A stretch of DNA of 29,028 nucleotides from an uncultured Clostridia bacterium (GCA_947631315.1 CANRLA010000005.1:1-29028), one strand, 5' to 3'. Shown: positions 8,955-17,635, counted from the first letter of the stretch. Numbers and translations are program-made. The notes: generated by a model not told the origin, from the sequence alone.

Positions 8955-10343
8955 GTGTTTAATTGTATAGTGTTAATGATAAGTAAAATTTTAAGCAGTT
9001 TTATAGGCATTTTCAAAAAAAATAGTGGAAATGTAATTGGCAAAATAGCAATGAAACTAAGTCCAAATATTATAAAATATTTTAAAATAGATTGTCCAGT
9101 AATAGCAGTAACAGCAACAAATGGAAAGACTACAACTAATAATTTGCTTTCATATATAATAAAGAAAAATGGAAAAGTAGCAGTTAGCAACACTGAAGGA
9201 AATAATATGGAAACAGGAATTGTTACTAAATTAATAAAGAGTAGCACTATTACTGGAAAAATAAAAGCAGACTTTATAACATTAGAAGTAGACGAAAGCT
9301 ATGTTCCAAGGGTATTTAAGAAAATAAGATTAGATACATTAATTGTTCTAGATTTTTTTAGGGATCAACTAGACAGAAATGGCGAAGAAGAATCATTAAT
9401 CTTAAAAATAAATGAATTTTTAAAAGACTATAAAGGAAATTTAATTCTAAATAATGATGATCCAAATGTTGCAAGACTAGGAAAATCAAATCCTGAAAAT
9501 AAAAATGTATATTATTTTAGCGTTGATAAATACGAATATGCTACAAAAGAGGAAAAAGAAGTTGGAGAAGGAAAATTCTGCCCATTCGACAAAACAAGAT
9601 TAGAATATGAATATTATCAATATTCTCATATAGGCAAATTTAAGTGTCCTACATGTGGTTATGGAGATAATGATATATTTTTAAAAGCAATAAATGTTGA
9701 TGTAAAAGAAGGAACATTTGAAGTAGAAGAAATGAGTGATAAAAATATAGAAAATGATAACTTTAAAGAAGATACAAGTGATAATAATGAAGATAAAGAA
9801 AACAAAAAAACAATTACTTATAAAACACTTGCTAATAGCATTTATGCTATTTATAATTACACAGCAGCACTTGCTTTTTGTAAATTATATAACTTAGAGG
9901 CAAAAGAAGCTCTAACTACTTTTAAATTAGACAATGGAAGATGCGAAGAAATTGAAGTAGAGGGATGTAAAACAATAATAAATTTAGCAAAAAATCCAAC
10001 AGGAGCAAATGTTAGTTTAAGAATATTAAATGAAGATAGTGACGAAAAAGACTTGCTATTCGTATTAAATGATAATATTGCAGATGGATTTGATGTATCT
10101 TGGATATGGGACATAAACTTTAATATACAAAATGTAAATAGAATAATAACTTCAGGCAAAAGAGCTTATGATATAGCAATTAGAATAAAAACAAGCGGAT
10201 ATGATAAAGAAAAAATAGAAGCATATTTGGATTTAGATGAAGCGGTAAAATCATTATATAAAACAAAAGGAAAAAAATACGTTATTGCAAATTATACGGC
10301 ACTTCAACCAACTAGAAAAGCAATTTTTGAATATAAAAAATAA
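8955..10343 (+). CDS. murT: Lipid II isoglutaminyl synthase, Mur-ligase subunit MurT
   Basis: MurT with GatD amidates the D-glutamate of lipid II to D-isoglutamine in Gram-positive cell-wall synthesis. MurT binds ATP and lipid II on the inner face of the membrane. The 462 residues show the Mur-ligase P-loop TATNGKTTTNN near residue 53, NTEGNNMETG near 78, and a Cys4 zinc-ribbon insert with CPFDKTRLEY and CPTCGYGD at about 212-240. The C-terminal DUF1727 region follows, including LNDNIADGFDVSWIWD. The start is GTG at 8955, 10 bases after AGGAG. Its partner gatD is usually adjacent. Here it is at 19032, with the prepilin-like array and two other genes in between. Confidence 0.93.
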   Translation: MFNCIVLMISKILSSFIGIFKKNSGNVIGKIAMKLSPNIIKYFKIDCPVIAVTATNGKTTTNNLLSYIIKKNGKVAVSNTEGNNMETGIVTKLIKSSTITGKIKADFITLEVDESYVPRVFKKIRLDTLIVLDFFRDQLDRNGEEESLILKINEFLKDYKGNLILNNDDPNVARLGKSNPENKNVYYFSVDKYEYATKEEKEVGEGKFCPFDKTRLEYEYYQYSHIGKFKCPTCGYGDNDIFLKAINVDVKEGTFEVEEMSDKNIENDNFKEDTSDNNEDKENKKTITYKTLANSIYAIYNYTAALAFCKLYNLEAKEALTTFKLDNGRCEEIEVEGCKTIINLAKNPTGANVSLRILNEDSDEKDLLFVLNDNIADGFDVSWIWDINFNIQNVNRIITSGKRAYDIAIRIKTSGYDKEKIEAYLDLDEAVKSLYKTKGKKYVIANYTALQPTRKAIFEYKK

Positions 10344-10399
10344 AAACATTAAAGCTCGAATTTTAATTAAAAAGAATAAAATTATTATAAAAAGTTTTG

Positions 10400-10584
10400 T
10401 TAAGTAATAAGCTTAATAAAAATTTAGTATATTAAAAATATAGCATAATAACAGTGTTAAATCAAGATAACAAAAAGTAAAAATAAAAAATAAATTAATA
10501 AAAAATAAAAAGAAAAATCTTATAAAAAGCTTAATACAAGCTGATTATAAGATTTTTTATTTTTTTATTAAGCTTATTACTTAA
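10400..10584 (+). repeat. Covarying inverted-repeat element 1, before prepilin-like gene 1
   Basis: Perfect 23-bp outer arms (10400-10422 and 10562-10584) enclose an inner perfect 13-bp hairpin (10513-10525 with 10545-10557) whose loop holds AGCTTAATACAAGCT. The inner hairpin runs into a T-rich tract and can act as a terminator. Between the arms lies the conserved box ATATAGCATAAT and the motif TAAATCAAGATAA. The same architecture, with different arm sequences, precedes the other three genes of the array. Confidence 0.75.
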
Positions 10585-10617
10585 TAAAAATTAACATAAA
10601 ATAAAGTGGAAGGATAA

Positions 10618-10629
10618 ATGTACGAATGA
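10618..10629 (+). CDS. Three-codon mini-ORF overlapping the prepilin-like gene start
   Basis: ATG-TAC-GAA-TGA lies at the optimal distance from GGAAGGA (608-614 of this 10-kb block), and its TGA overlaps the ATG of the main gene. The same arrangement, ATG-CAC-AAA-TGA, precedes genes 2 (12132) and 3 (13671). In gene 4 the ATG is ATA. Translation of the main gene may depend on reinitiation, but this could also be a chance by-product of repeated leader copying. Confidence 0.3.
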   Translation: MYE

Positions 10630-11889
10630 GAGGAAAAAGAGAAACATTAGAAAAGAAAGATAAGGACTTAAAGTTAAAAAAGATAGTTAAACAACAAAGA
10701 TTACAAGAAAAAGGAATTACATTAATAGCCTTAGTAGTAACAATAATAATATTGTTAATTTTATCAGGAGTAACACTAAATATAGCCTTATCAGATAATG
10801 GATTATTTAGTAAAACAAAGAAAGCAACAGAAGATTACAAAGAAGCACAAAGTGAGGAAGAAGAAGCAATAAGACAAATATCAACGCAACTGTATAGCGA
10901 ATATGTAGGAGCAACAGTTGAAGGATATAGTCCAAAAGAAAATACAGTTAAAATAGACGGAATAACATCAGGGGTAAATAGTAAGACAGATGCTAACGGA
11001 AATGCAATAGCAAATGAAAATATACAAGAAGATGGAAGTCAAACATTTACTACAGATTCAATGAGTTGGAGAGTATGGGACTATGATGGAAATATATTAA
11101 GAATAATAGGAGACCCAACAACACAGAAACTAACATTACAAGGAGCAGCAGGATATAATAATGGAGTATGGGCAATAGAGAAAATATGTAGAGAGTTATA
11201 TTCAAATGAAGCCAAAGGAGCAAAAGCAACAAGTTTAAAAAGAACAGATATACAAAAAGTAAGTACCTATGATTATACGCAATATAAGCACAATCCGGAT
11301 AATTATGAAGAAGACTCATCAGAAGGAGATGGAAATTCAATATATTTTGGAGCAACGAAAACATATACTGATAACCATAAATATCCAGCTATGTGGGGTG
11401 AAAATGACAGAGAATGGACATACGAATATAAAGATGGTAAATCAACAGGAATAGACGAAGAGTGTAAAAAATGGGAAGAAATCTGTACTGATGAAGGTCT
11501 AGTGGGCAGTGACATGAATGATGGAAATGAGAGTACAATATTCAAACAATCATATTATTACCATGAATATAATGAAAACGAATTTATAAATGATGAAGAT
11601 TACGATTTAATCTTCGAAAAAATCAATGGACAACCTACAGGAGCGTATTGGCTCGCAGGCCGTTATGTCCATCTCTTTGAAAGCTTTTGTACTTTTGGCT
11701 TGCAACAAGTGGATGCTTATAGTAGCAGAAGCAATGTGGGCGGGTATATCTTGTATCACTCTGCTCGGTTCTATGAATAGTCCCACTTATGCGCTTCGCC
11801 CCATAGTTTCTATCGATTTAAAGGCGGGAGGATACACAATAACTTCAGAAGTTAATGAAGATGGAAAGATGATGATAAAGCTAGAATAA
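10626..11889 (+). CDS. Prepilin-like surface protein 1 with DGR-type variable region, +1 frameshift at CGG
   Basis: The N-terminus has a long basic leader and a prepilin-like segment, KGITLIALVVTIIILLILSG at about residues 29-48, lacking the usual Glu at +5. A coiled, Glu-rich stretch follows, then a domain with WRVWDYDGNILRIIGDPT and GAAGYNNGVWAIEKICRELY, and a C-terminal C-type-lectin-like end starting YWLAGRYVHL. Frame 0 covers 10626-11765 (380 residues). Dropping the C of CGG at 11766 continues for exactly 40 more residues to 11889, including YALRPIVSIDL, for 420 in all. Without the shift, a stop comes three codons after CGG. The protein is probably exported by a type IV pilus-like system and displays a diversified ligand-binding face. 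The ligand is unknown. The last 160 bases are visibly GC-richer than the gene body. Confidence 0.8.
11646..11801 (+). other. DGR-type variable region 1
   Basis: This 156-base segment aligns without gaps to 13175-13330 and 16440-16595. Differences cluster at first and second codon bases while the third base stays fixed or nearly so, as expected if template AAY codons were mutated at adenines. It ends in GC-rich GCGCTTCGCCC, resembling the invariant initiation-of-mutagenic-homing end of DGR target genes. No template repeat is in the window, so the direction of change is inferred. Confidence 0.7.
11766..11768 (+). other. CGG +1 frameshift site in prepilin-like gene 1
   Basis: The zero-frame CGG is codon 381, preceded by GCT and followed by T. 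Skipping C gives GGT and opens the frame to GSMNSPTYALRPIVSI. In frame 0, TTC-TAT-GAA-TAG follows. Confidence 0.85.
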
Positions 11890-11920
11890 CTGAAGAAAAA
11901 TAAAAAATTTTATAATTAAT

Positions 11921-12094
11921 GATAAAACTTAATAAAAATTATATTATTAAAAATATAGCATAATGATGGGACTAAATCAAGATTATAAAAAATAAATCTA
12001 TATAGAAAATGATAAAAAATAAAAATAATAAATCTTATAAAAAGCCTAATACAAGCTAATTATAAGATTTATTATTTTTTTATTAAGTTTTATC
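11921..12094 (+). repeat. Covarying inverted-repeat element 2
   Basis: The outer arms are 11921-11938 and 12077-12094 (18 bp, perfect), with a different sequence from element 1. The inner hairpin is a perfect 20 bp (12021-12040 with 12060-12079) with loop AAGCCTAATACAAGCT, and its right side overlaps the outer arm by three bases, so the two stems compete there. The box ATATAGCATAAT is kept. The inner stem plus T tract would terminate transcription of gene 1. Confidence 0.75.
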
Positions 12095-12139
12095 CTTAAT
12101 AAAAATTAACATAAAAAGAAAGCGAGGAAAAATGCACAA

Positions 12140-13418
12140 ATGAGAGAAAAAAGAAAAACGTTAGATAAAAAAGATGAAGACTTAAAATTTAAAAAGATAG
12201 CTAAAAAACAAAAATTACAAGAACGAGGAATTACATTAATAGCCCTAGTAGTAACTATAGTAATTTTGTTAATTTTAACAGGTGTAACATTAAATATAGC
12301 ATTATCAGATAATGGGTTATTTATTAAAACAAAGAAAGCAGCAGAAGATTATAAAGAAGCACAAAGTGAAGAAGAAGATGCAATAAGACAAATATCAACG
12401 CAACTGTATAGTGAATATGTAGGAGCAACAGTAGAAGGGTATAGTCCAGCAGATAATGAAAGTGGAGTAATAATAGATAAAATAACATCAGGGCTAGATA
12501 ATAAGAATGATAATGAAGGAAAAGAAATAGCAAATGAAAATATACAAGAAGACTTAAGTCAAATATTTCATGCAGAAAATATGAACTGGAGAGTATGGGA
12601 CTTTGATGGAAATACATTAAGGATAATAGGAGACCCAACGGAAGCAACATTAACATTAAAAGGAGCAGCAGGATATAATAATGGAGTATGGGCGATAGAT
12701 AATATATGTAAAACATTATATTCAAATGAAGCTAAAGGAGCAATAGCAACAAATTTAAAAAGGACAGATATACAAAAAGTAAGTAACTATGATTATACGC
12801 AATATAAGCACCAAAAGACAGATTGGACAGAAGATACAACTAATAGTGGTGATAATGGCAATTTTATATACTTTGGAGAATCAAGAACCTATACAAATGG
12901 TAATAATAAATATCCAAAGATATGGAATGAAAATGATAAGGATTGGATATATGTATATGACAAAAATACAAAGACAGCTTCAGGAGGAGACAAAGAATGT
13001 AAGAAATGGGAAATAATAAGTGATGGTAAAATGAATAATGCAATTAATGAAGGAAATAGTGAAACTATATTCAAACAATCATATTATTACCATAATTATA
13101 ATGAAAATGAATTTATAAATGACGCATATTACGATTTAATATTCAAAAGAGATGATGGCAATTGGACGGAAGAATACTGGCTTGCAGGTCGATGTGTCCA
13201 TCTATATGAGAGCAGTTGTGATTTTGATTTTCAGTATGCTTATGGGATTAATGGGGGCAGCGTTGTGCGCGGAAACCGCTTGTATATTTCTAATCGGTAT
13301 ATCGGAAAGTCGCACGTATGCACTTCGCCCGATTGTTTCTATCAATTTAAAGGCCGGTGAATACACAATGACTTCAGAAGTTAATGAAAATGGAAAAATG
13401 ACGATAACAATTGAATAG
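12140..13418 (+). CDS. Prepilin-like surface protein 2 with DGR-type variable region, +1 frameshift at CGG
   Basis: This is a paralogue of the 10626 gene: prepilin-like segment RGITLIALVVTIVILLIL, coiled EAQSEEEDAIRQ stretch, WRVWDFDGNTLRIIGDPT domain and lectin-like end YWLAGRCVHL. Frame 0 covers 12140-13294 (385 residues). Skipping C at 13295 adds 40 residues to 13418, ending YALRPIVSINL plus a short tail, for 425 in all. Here frame 0 runs on for about 21 codons after CGG before a stop, yet only the shifted frame restores the family ending. The first 106 bases are identical to gene 3, indicating a recent duplication or gene conversion of the leader. AGCGAGGA precedes a three-codon mini-ORF that overlaps the ATG. 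Confidence 0.8.
13175..13330 (+). other. DGR-type variable region 2
   Basis: It is the same length as the other two regions (156 bases). In the order copy 1/2/4, codon 14 is TTT/AGT/AAT, codon 34 TAT/AAC/GGT, codon 35 ATC/CGC/GGC and codon 40 GCT/AAT/AAT, while framework codons are constant. It ends GCACTTCGCCC. Confidence 0.7.
13295..13297 (+). other. CGG +1 frameshift site in prepilin-like gene 2
   Basis: The zero-frame CGG is codon 386, preceded by AAT and followed by T. Skipping C gives GGT and the continuation GISESRTYALRPIVSI. Confidence 0.85.
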
Positions 13419-13457
13419 ATGAAAAATCAATATAAAAAGAAGAATTATATAATTAAT

Positions 13458-13632
13458 GTGAAAACTTAATAAAAATTATATTATAAAGAATATAGCATAA
13501 CAACAATATAAAATCAAGATAATAAAAAGTAGAAAAAAGTATAGAAACACAGAAAAATAAAAAGAATAAATCTTATCAAAAGCTTAATACAAGCTAATTA
13601 GAAGATTTATTCTTTTTTTATTAAGTTTTCAC
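13458..13632 (+). repeat. Covarying inverted-repeat element 3
   Basis: The outer arms are 13458-13475 and 13615-13632 (18 bp, perfect). The inner stem is 13561-13574 with 13602-13615 (14 bp, perfect), with loop AGCTTAATACAAGCT. Arm sequences differ from elements 1, 2 and 4 in a compensated way. The inner stem and T tract double as the terminator of gene 2. Confidence 0.75.
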
Positions 13633-13678
13633 CTTAATAAAAATTAACATAAAAAAGAAAGCGAGGAAAAATGCACAA

Positions 13679-15131
13679 ATGAGAGAAAAAAGAAAAACGT
13701 TAGATAAAAAAGATGAAGACTTAAAATTTAAAAAGATAGCTAAAAAACAAAAATTACAAGAACGAGGAATTACATTAATAGCCTTAGTAGTAACAATAAT
13801 AATCTTATTAATTTTGACAGGGGTAACACTAAATATAGCATTATCAGATGGAGGTTTATTTAGTAAAACAAGGGAAGCAGCAAAGAAATATCAAACAGAA
13901 TCTGAAAGAGAAGCATTAGAGATGTCAATTATGTCTTACAAATTAGGAGAAAATAAAGAAAATGAAAGTTCTAAATTAGGTAAAAAACTAGTAAATAGAA
14001 ATTTAGACAATAGTAGTACATGGGATATAATAGTAGAAAACAGTACTAATAAAACTTATGGAACAGGATGGTACTATATAGAAAAAGGGCAAGAAATAGA
14101 AGGACTAGGAACAACCCAAAATGCTTTTGTAGTAAATTATGAAACAGGAGAAATAATACCGTTGGAAGAAGATAAATATAAAGAGCTAGATTATAAATCA
14201 ACCTTAGCAATAACAGATGGATTAGTGTTAAACTTAGATTCAGGAAATGTAGGAGAAAAGATAGAATCATTTGGAAGTAAATCAACGCTATATTATTATG
14301 ATGAAGATGATTATCCAACACCAGAAGATAGAAGGAATGAATTTGCGAAGCAAAGAGATAAGACGGTGGAAGATGATGAACAAGGATATGATAGACAAAT
14401 ATCAACAAATATAAATGATTATATAGATATAAAAACAAATGCATTTAAATTCAATGGAAATAATTATATAGAATTATATAATAAGGACGGGTATGATTTT
14501 AAGAATGGATTAACTTATGAATTCTATGGCAAAATAGAAGGTGCTCAGGCGAGTATAAATCCACGGAGAGCAGAATGATTTGGGGTTATTCAGCTTTTGG
14601 AGTGGGGAATATAATAGAGGAACAGATATAAGGTTTGGATATATTGAAAATGAAAAACTATACTATAGTTTTGGGAAGATAGCATCAGTGGATGATGGCA
14701 GATTTGGCGGATGGCCGGAAAATGAACATCCATATAATCAAATACCAGTAATAGGAGATGTAAGAGATAAAGAAATATATATATCGATAATAATAAATCC
14801 AAATAAGATAGCTGAATCTGATACTGATGATGATATAACACAGTCAATATTTTTAAATATAGTAGATGGTGAAAAAATAGATTCAAAATTTGAATCTACA
14901 TGGCTTTCAAAAAAGTATTTTGATTCATTAGTGAACTATGGAAACGAATGTAAATATTTAGAAATGGGTAGATGTGCAATTGGTGAAGCAGGTGGATGGT
15001 TTTATCTGAAAGGTACATGCTATATGATGAGAATATATAACAAAGCTTTAACAGAAGATGAAGCAAGAGCAAACTTTGAAGTTACAAAAACATACCATGA
15101 TTATATAACGGAAATGAATAAAAAATTGTAA
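13679..15131 (+). CDS. Prepilin-like protein 3 with LamG/concanavalin-like domain, +1 frameshift at CGG
   Basis: It has the same leader and prepilin-like segment as its neighbours but a different body and no variable region. The C-terminal half looks like a LamG/concanavalin A-type sugar- or ligand-binding domain: FKFNGNNYIELYNKDG, NGLTYEFYGKI, then after the shift LGLFSFWSGEYN, RFGYIENEKLYYSFG, and the typical last strands YMMRIYNKALTEDEARANFE. Frame 0 covers 13679-14563 (295 residues). Skipping C at 14564 continues to 15131, for 483 residues in all. Unshifted translation stops at 14576-14578, cutting the beta-sandwich in half. The frame-0 start is supported by the leader shared with gene 2. 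It is probably exported by the same route as its neighbours. Confidence 0.8.
14564..14566 (+). other. CGG +1 frameshift site in prepilin-like gene 3
   Basis: The zero-frame CGG is codon 296, preceded by CCA and followed by A. Skipping C gives GGA and reads INP-GEQNDLGLFSFW into the second half of the LamG-like domain. This site is outside any variable region and has no sequence similarity to the other sites except CGG itself. Confidence 0.85.
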
Positions 15132-15180
15132 GCGAAAAATCTCATAAAAATATCCAAAACATTCTCTTAATTTTATTAAT

Positions 15181-15355
15181 GAAAAAGCTTAATAAAAAAT
15201 ATTATATTGAAAATATAGCATAATCATAATATTTAAGCAATAAAATAAAAATAAATTTATATTACATTTCTGTAAAAAAATAAAAGTAATAATCTATACA
15301 AATAGGCTTAGAATTAAGCATATTAGAGATTATTACTTTTTTATTAAGCTTTTTC
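15181..15355 (+). repeat. Covarying inverted-repeat element 4
   Basis: The outer arms are 15181-15199 and 15337-15355 (19 bp, perfect). The inner stem is 15282-15295 with 15327-15340 (14 bp, perfect), but its loop differs from the others (GCTTAGAATTAAGC). The box ATATAGCATAAT is kept. It is the most diverged of the four elements. Confidence 0.72.
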
Positions 15356-15401
15356 CTTAATAAAAATTAACATAAAGTAGAAAGTGAGGAAAAATATACA
15401 A

Positions 15402-16683
15402 ATGAGAGAAAAAAGAAAAACGTTAGATAAAAAATGTAAGAATTTAGCATTAAAAAAGATAGCTTATAAGCAAAGATTACAAGAACGAGGAATCACATTG
15501 ATAGCACTAGTAGTAACAATAATAATATTGTTAATCTTGACAGGAGTAACACTAAATATAGCATTATCAGATGGTGGATTATTTAGTAAAACAAAGAAAG
15601 CAGCAGAAGATTATAAAGAAGCACAAAGTGAGGAAGAAGAAGCAATAAGACAAATATCAACGCAATTATATAGTGAATATGTAGGAGCAACAGTAGAAGG
15701 GTATGAACCAGCAAGTAAAGATGAAGGAATAAAAATAAACGGAACAACATCAGGGATGGGAAGTACTAATACGAATGAAAAAGGAGAGGGGATTACAGGA
15801 GTAGCAAGTGATGGAAGTCAAACATTTACAGCAGAAGAAGGAATGAAATGGAGAGTATGGGACTTTGATGGAAATACATTAAGGATAATAGGAGACCCAA
15901 CAACACAGAAACTAACATTACAAGGAGCAGCAGGATATAATAATGGAGTGTGGGCGTTAGAGAAAATATGTAGAGAGTTATATTCAAATGAAGCCAAAGG
16001 AGCAGAAGCGACAAATTTAAAAAGAACAGATATACAGAGAGTAAGTACTTATGACTATACGAAATATAAACACCAAAAGGAAGGATATTTAGAAGATACA
16101 AATAGTAATAGTGAAGATGGAAATTTAATATACTTTGGAGAATCGAATACCTATGAGACTAGTTACAAATATCCAGCTATGTGGGATAAAAATGATAAAG
16201 AATGGACATATGAATATAACCATAAAGAAAAAACATCAACAGGAGGAGATAAAGAATGTAAGAAATGGGAAGAAATAGGTACGAGAGATGGTCTAATGGA
16301 AGAAACAATGAATCAAGGAAGCGAACAAACTACATTCAAACAATCATATTATTACCATAATTATAATCAAAACGAATTTATAAATGACGCATATTATGAC
16401 TTAATCTTCAAAAAGAGCAGTGAACAGACTACGGGAGCGTATTGGCTCCCGGGCCGCTATGTACATCTCTATAATGACAATTGTGTTTTTGGTTTGCAGG
16501 ATGTAGGCACTAAAAGTGACGACAAGATTGTAAGCGGGGGTGGCTTGTATAACTCTAATCGGTTCTACGTATAGTCCCTCGGATGCGCTTCGCCCAATAG
16601 TATCTATCAATCTGAAGTCCAGTGGATACACTATGACGACGGAATTGGATGAATCAGGTAAGATGATAGTGAAATTAGCTTGA
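15402..16683 (+). CDS. Prepilin-like surface protein 4 with DGR-type variable region, +1 frameshift at CGG
   Basis: This is the closest relative of the 10626 gene: RGITLIALVVTIIILLIL segment, KAAEDYKEAQSEEEEAIRQ coil, WRVWDFDGNTLRIIGDPT and GAAGYNNGVWALEKICRELY domain, and variable lectin-like end YWLPGRYVHL. I chose ATG 15402, matching the paralogues, over an in-frame GTG at 15384 that lies inside the ribosome binding site GTGAGGA. Frame 0 covers 15402-16559 (386 residues). Skipping C at 16560 adds 40 residues to a TGA at 16681-16683 (426 in all), ending DALRPIVSINL plus tail. Without the shift, a stop comes three codons after CGG. It is last in the array, and a terminator follows instead of another repeat element. 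Confidence 0.8.
16440..16595 (+). other. DGR-type variable region 4
   Basis: It aligns gap-free with the regions in genes 1 and 2 over 156 bases and ends GCGCTTCGCCC. Substitutions relative to the others fall mainly in first and second codon positions. AAT and AAC are retained at several columns that vary elsewhere, which fits an adenine-rich template. Confidence 0.7.
16560..16562 (+). other. CGG +1 frameshift site in prepilin-like gene 4
   Basis: The zero-frame CGG is codon 387, preceded by AAT and followed by T. Skipping C gives GGT and the continuation GSTYSPSDALRPIVSI. In frame 0, TTC-TAC-GTA-TAG follows. Confidence 0.85.
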
Positions 16684-16750
16684 TAGAAAGAAAAGAATTT
16701 AATTTCTGAAATAGTGATAGTTATGGACATGAGAAAGTGACGTATCATAG

Positions 16751-16784
16751 TTAAATAAGGGACTTTATAGCCCCTTATTTTATA
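16751..16784 (+). terminator. Intrinsic terminator of the prepilin-like array
   Basis: AAATAAGGG (16753-16761) pairs with CCCTTATTT (16772-16780) and a T-rich tail follows. Its sequence is unrelated to the four repeat elements. Confidence 0.8.
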
Positions 16785-16792
16785 AATTAAGT

Positions 16793-16834
16793 GTATAGGA
16801 TTTTTTGTGTAAAATTTAAATTTTTGCTAATTAT
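16793..16834 (+). repeat. 42-bp tandem repeat, copy A
   Basis: This segment is repeated with three mismatches at 16839-16880. The pair lies between the array terminator and the stop codon of the minus-strand gene. No clear hairpin is visible. Confidence 0.8.
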
Positions 16835-16838
16835 AAGA

Positions 16839-16880
16839 GTATAGGATTCTTTGTGTAAACTTTAAATTTTTACTAATTAT
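16839..16880 (+). repeat. 42-bp tandem repeat, copy B
   Basis: This is the second copy of 16793-16834. Its last base is also the last base of the minus-strand gene's stop codon, so that gene's 3' end lies against the repeat. Confidence 0.8.
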
Positions 16881-17446
16881 TAATATCTATTACAACCGCA
16901 GTTGTCATCCTTTTTTGGAGGACAAGAAGGCTTTTTGTCATCATCTTTTTTGTTGTCGCATTTTTTATTGCAATCACATTCATCCTTCATATTTTCCTCT
17001 TTTTTACAAGGAAATATATCCTCGTAATCATAATCTGATTTAAATTCAGTTTTGCAATCACATTCTAATTTGACACCTTGTAAGCATCTTCCTTCACGAT
17101 GACATTTAGCACATATTTTAACATGATCTACAGAATTAGCCCAAACTTGAACAGAATATTTCTTACCAGGACATAGTGGACCAAAAACGAATTCTCCATC
17201 ATCATCAGTAAATGTATGAGAAACTGGTTTTAATTCTTTCTTACCCATTTTGTAATCAATTTCAACAAGTTTTACAACAGCATCCTTTACTGGGTCTTTG
17301 AAACAATTTCTTACTATACCATAAATAACATCTCTGTTATCTTGAGCAAGTGTAATATCTAAATCATATTGTTTTCCATTTGCTATATAACCATCAATAT
17401 CAACTATTGGGCAATTTGGTTCAAATCTTTTTTCATCAAAATCCAT
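16880..17446 (-). CDS. Cysteine-rich protein with carboxypeptidase-regulatory-like domain
   Basis: The 188 residues fall into two parts. Residues about 30-110 look like a carboxypeptidase-regulatory/transthyretin-type beta-sandwich: VIYGIVRNCFKDPVKDAVVK, then TFTDDDGEFVFGPLCPGKKY, the usual turn-plus-aromatic pattern. The last roughly 80 residues are packed with Cys, Lys and Asp (CAKCHREGRC, LECDC, ECDCNKKC, CGCNRY). There is no signal peptide. Cys-rich proteins of this build occur in clostridial spore coats, so a coat or surface assembly role is possible but only inferred. AAAGGAAT precedes the ATG on the minus strand. It is the only minus-strand gene in the window and is divergent from the symporter. 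Confidence 0.75.
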   Translation of the reverse strand: MDFDEKRFEPNCPIVDIDGYIANGKQYDLDITLAQDNRDVIYGIVRNCFKDPVKDAVVKLVEIDYKMGKKELKPVSHTFTDDDGEFVFGPLCPGKKYSVQVWANSVDHVKICAKCHREGRCLQGVKLECDCKTEFKSDYDYEDIFPCKKEENMKDECDCNKKCDNKKDDDKKPSCPPKKDDNCGCNRY

Positions 17447-17544
17447 TTTATTATTCCTTTCTTTTGGCTTAAAGCCGTTATTAATATATATTATGAAAGA
17501 TAAGTTTAAAATGATAATACTTTATGGTTATAAAAATTAATATA

Positions 17545-17573
17545 TTGCAAAATTATTGCATATAGATTATAAT
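17545..17573 (+). promoter_or_regulatory. Sigma-A promoter for the symporter gene
   Basis: TTGCAA (17545-17550) and a consensus TATAAT (17568-17573) are separated by exactly 17 bases. The start codon is about 63 bases downstream of the -10 box. Confidence 0.7.
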
Positions 17574-17635
17574 AGCAATAAATTCGAAGAATATAATTAT
17601 ATTCTCGTTACCACTTACAAAAAAGAGGTAGTAGT

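Noticed and set aside
11626..11889. Separate small gene in the second frame at the end of prepilin-like gene 1 (and 13152-13418 in gene 2)
   Set aside because: There is no ribosome binding site, the upstream part of that frame is not conserved and is closed by a stop in gene 4, and only the last 40 codons match between copies. It is the shifted end of the main gene.
10344..16684. DGR template repeat or reverse transcriptase within the array
   Set aside because: I found no fourth, adenine-rich copy of the variable region in the spacers and no frame with reverse-transcriptase motifs.
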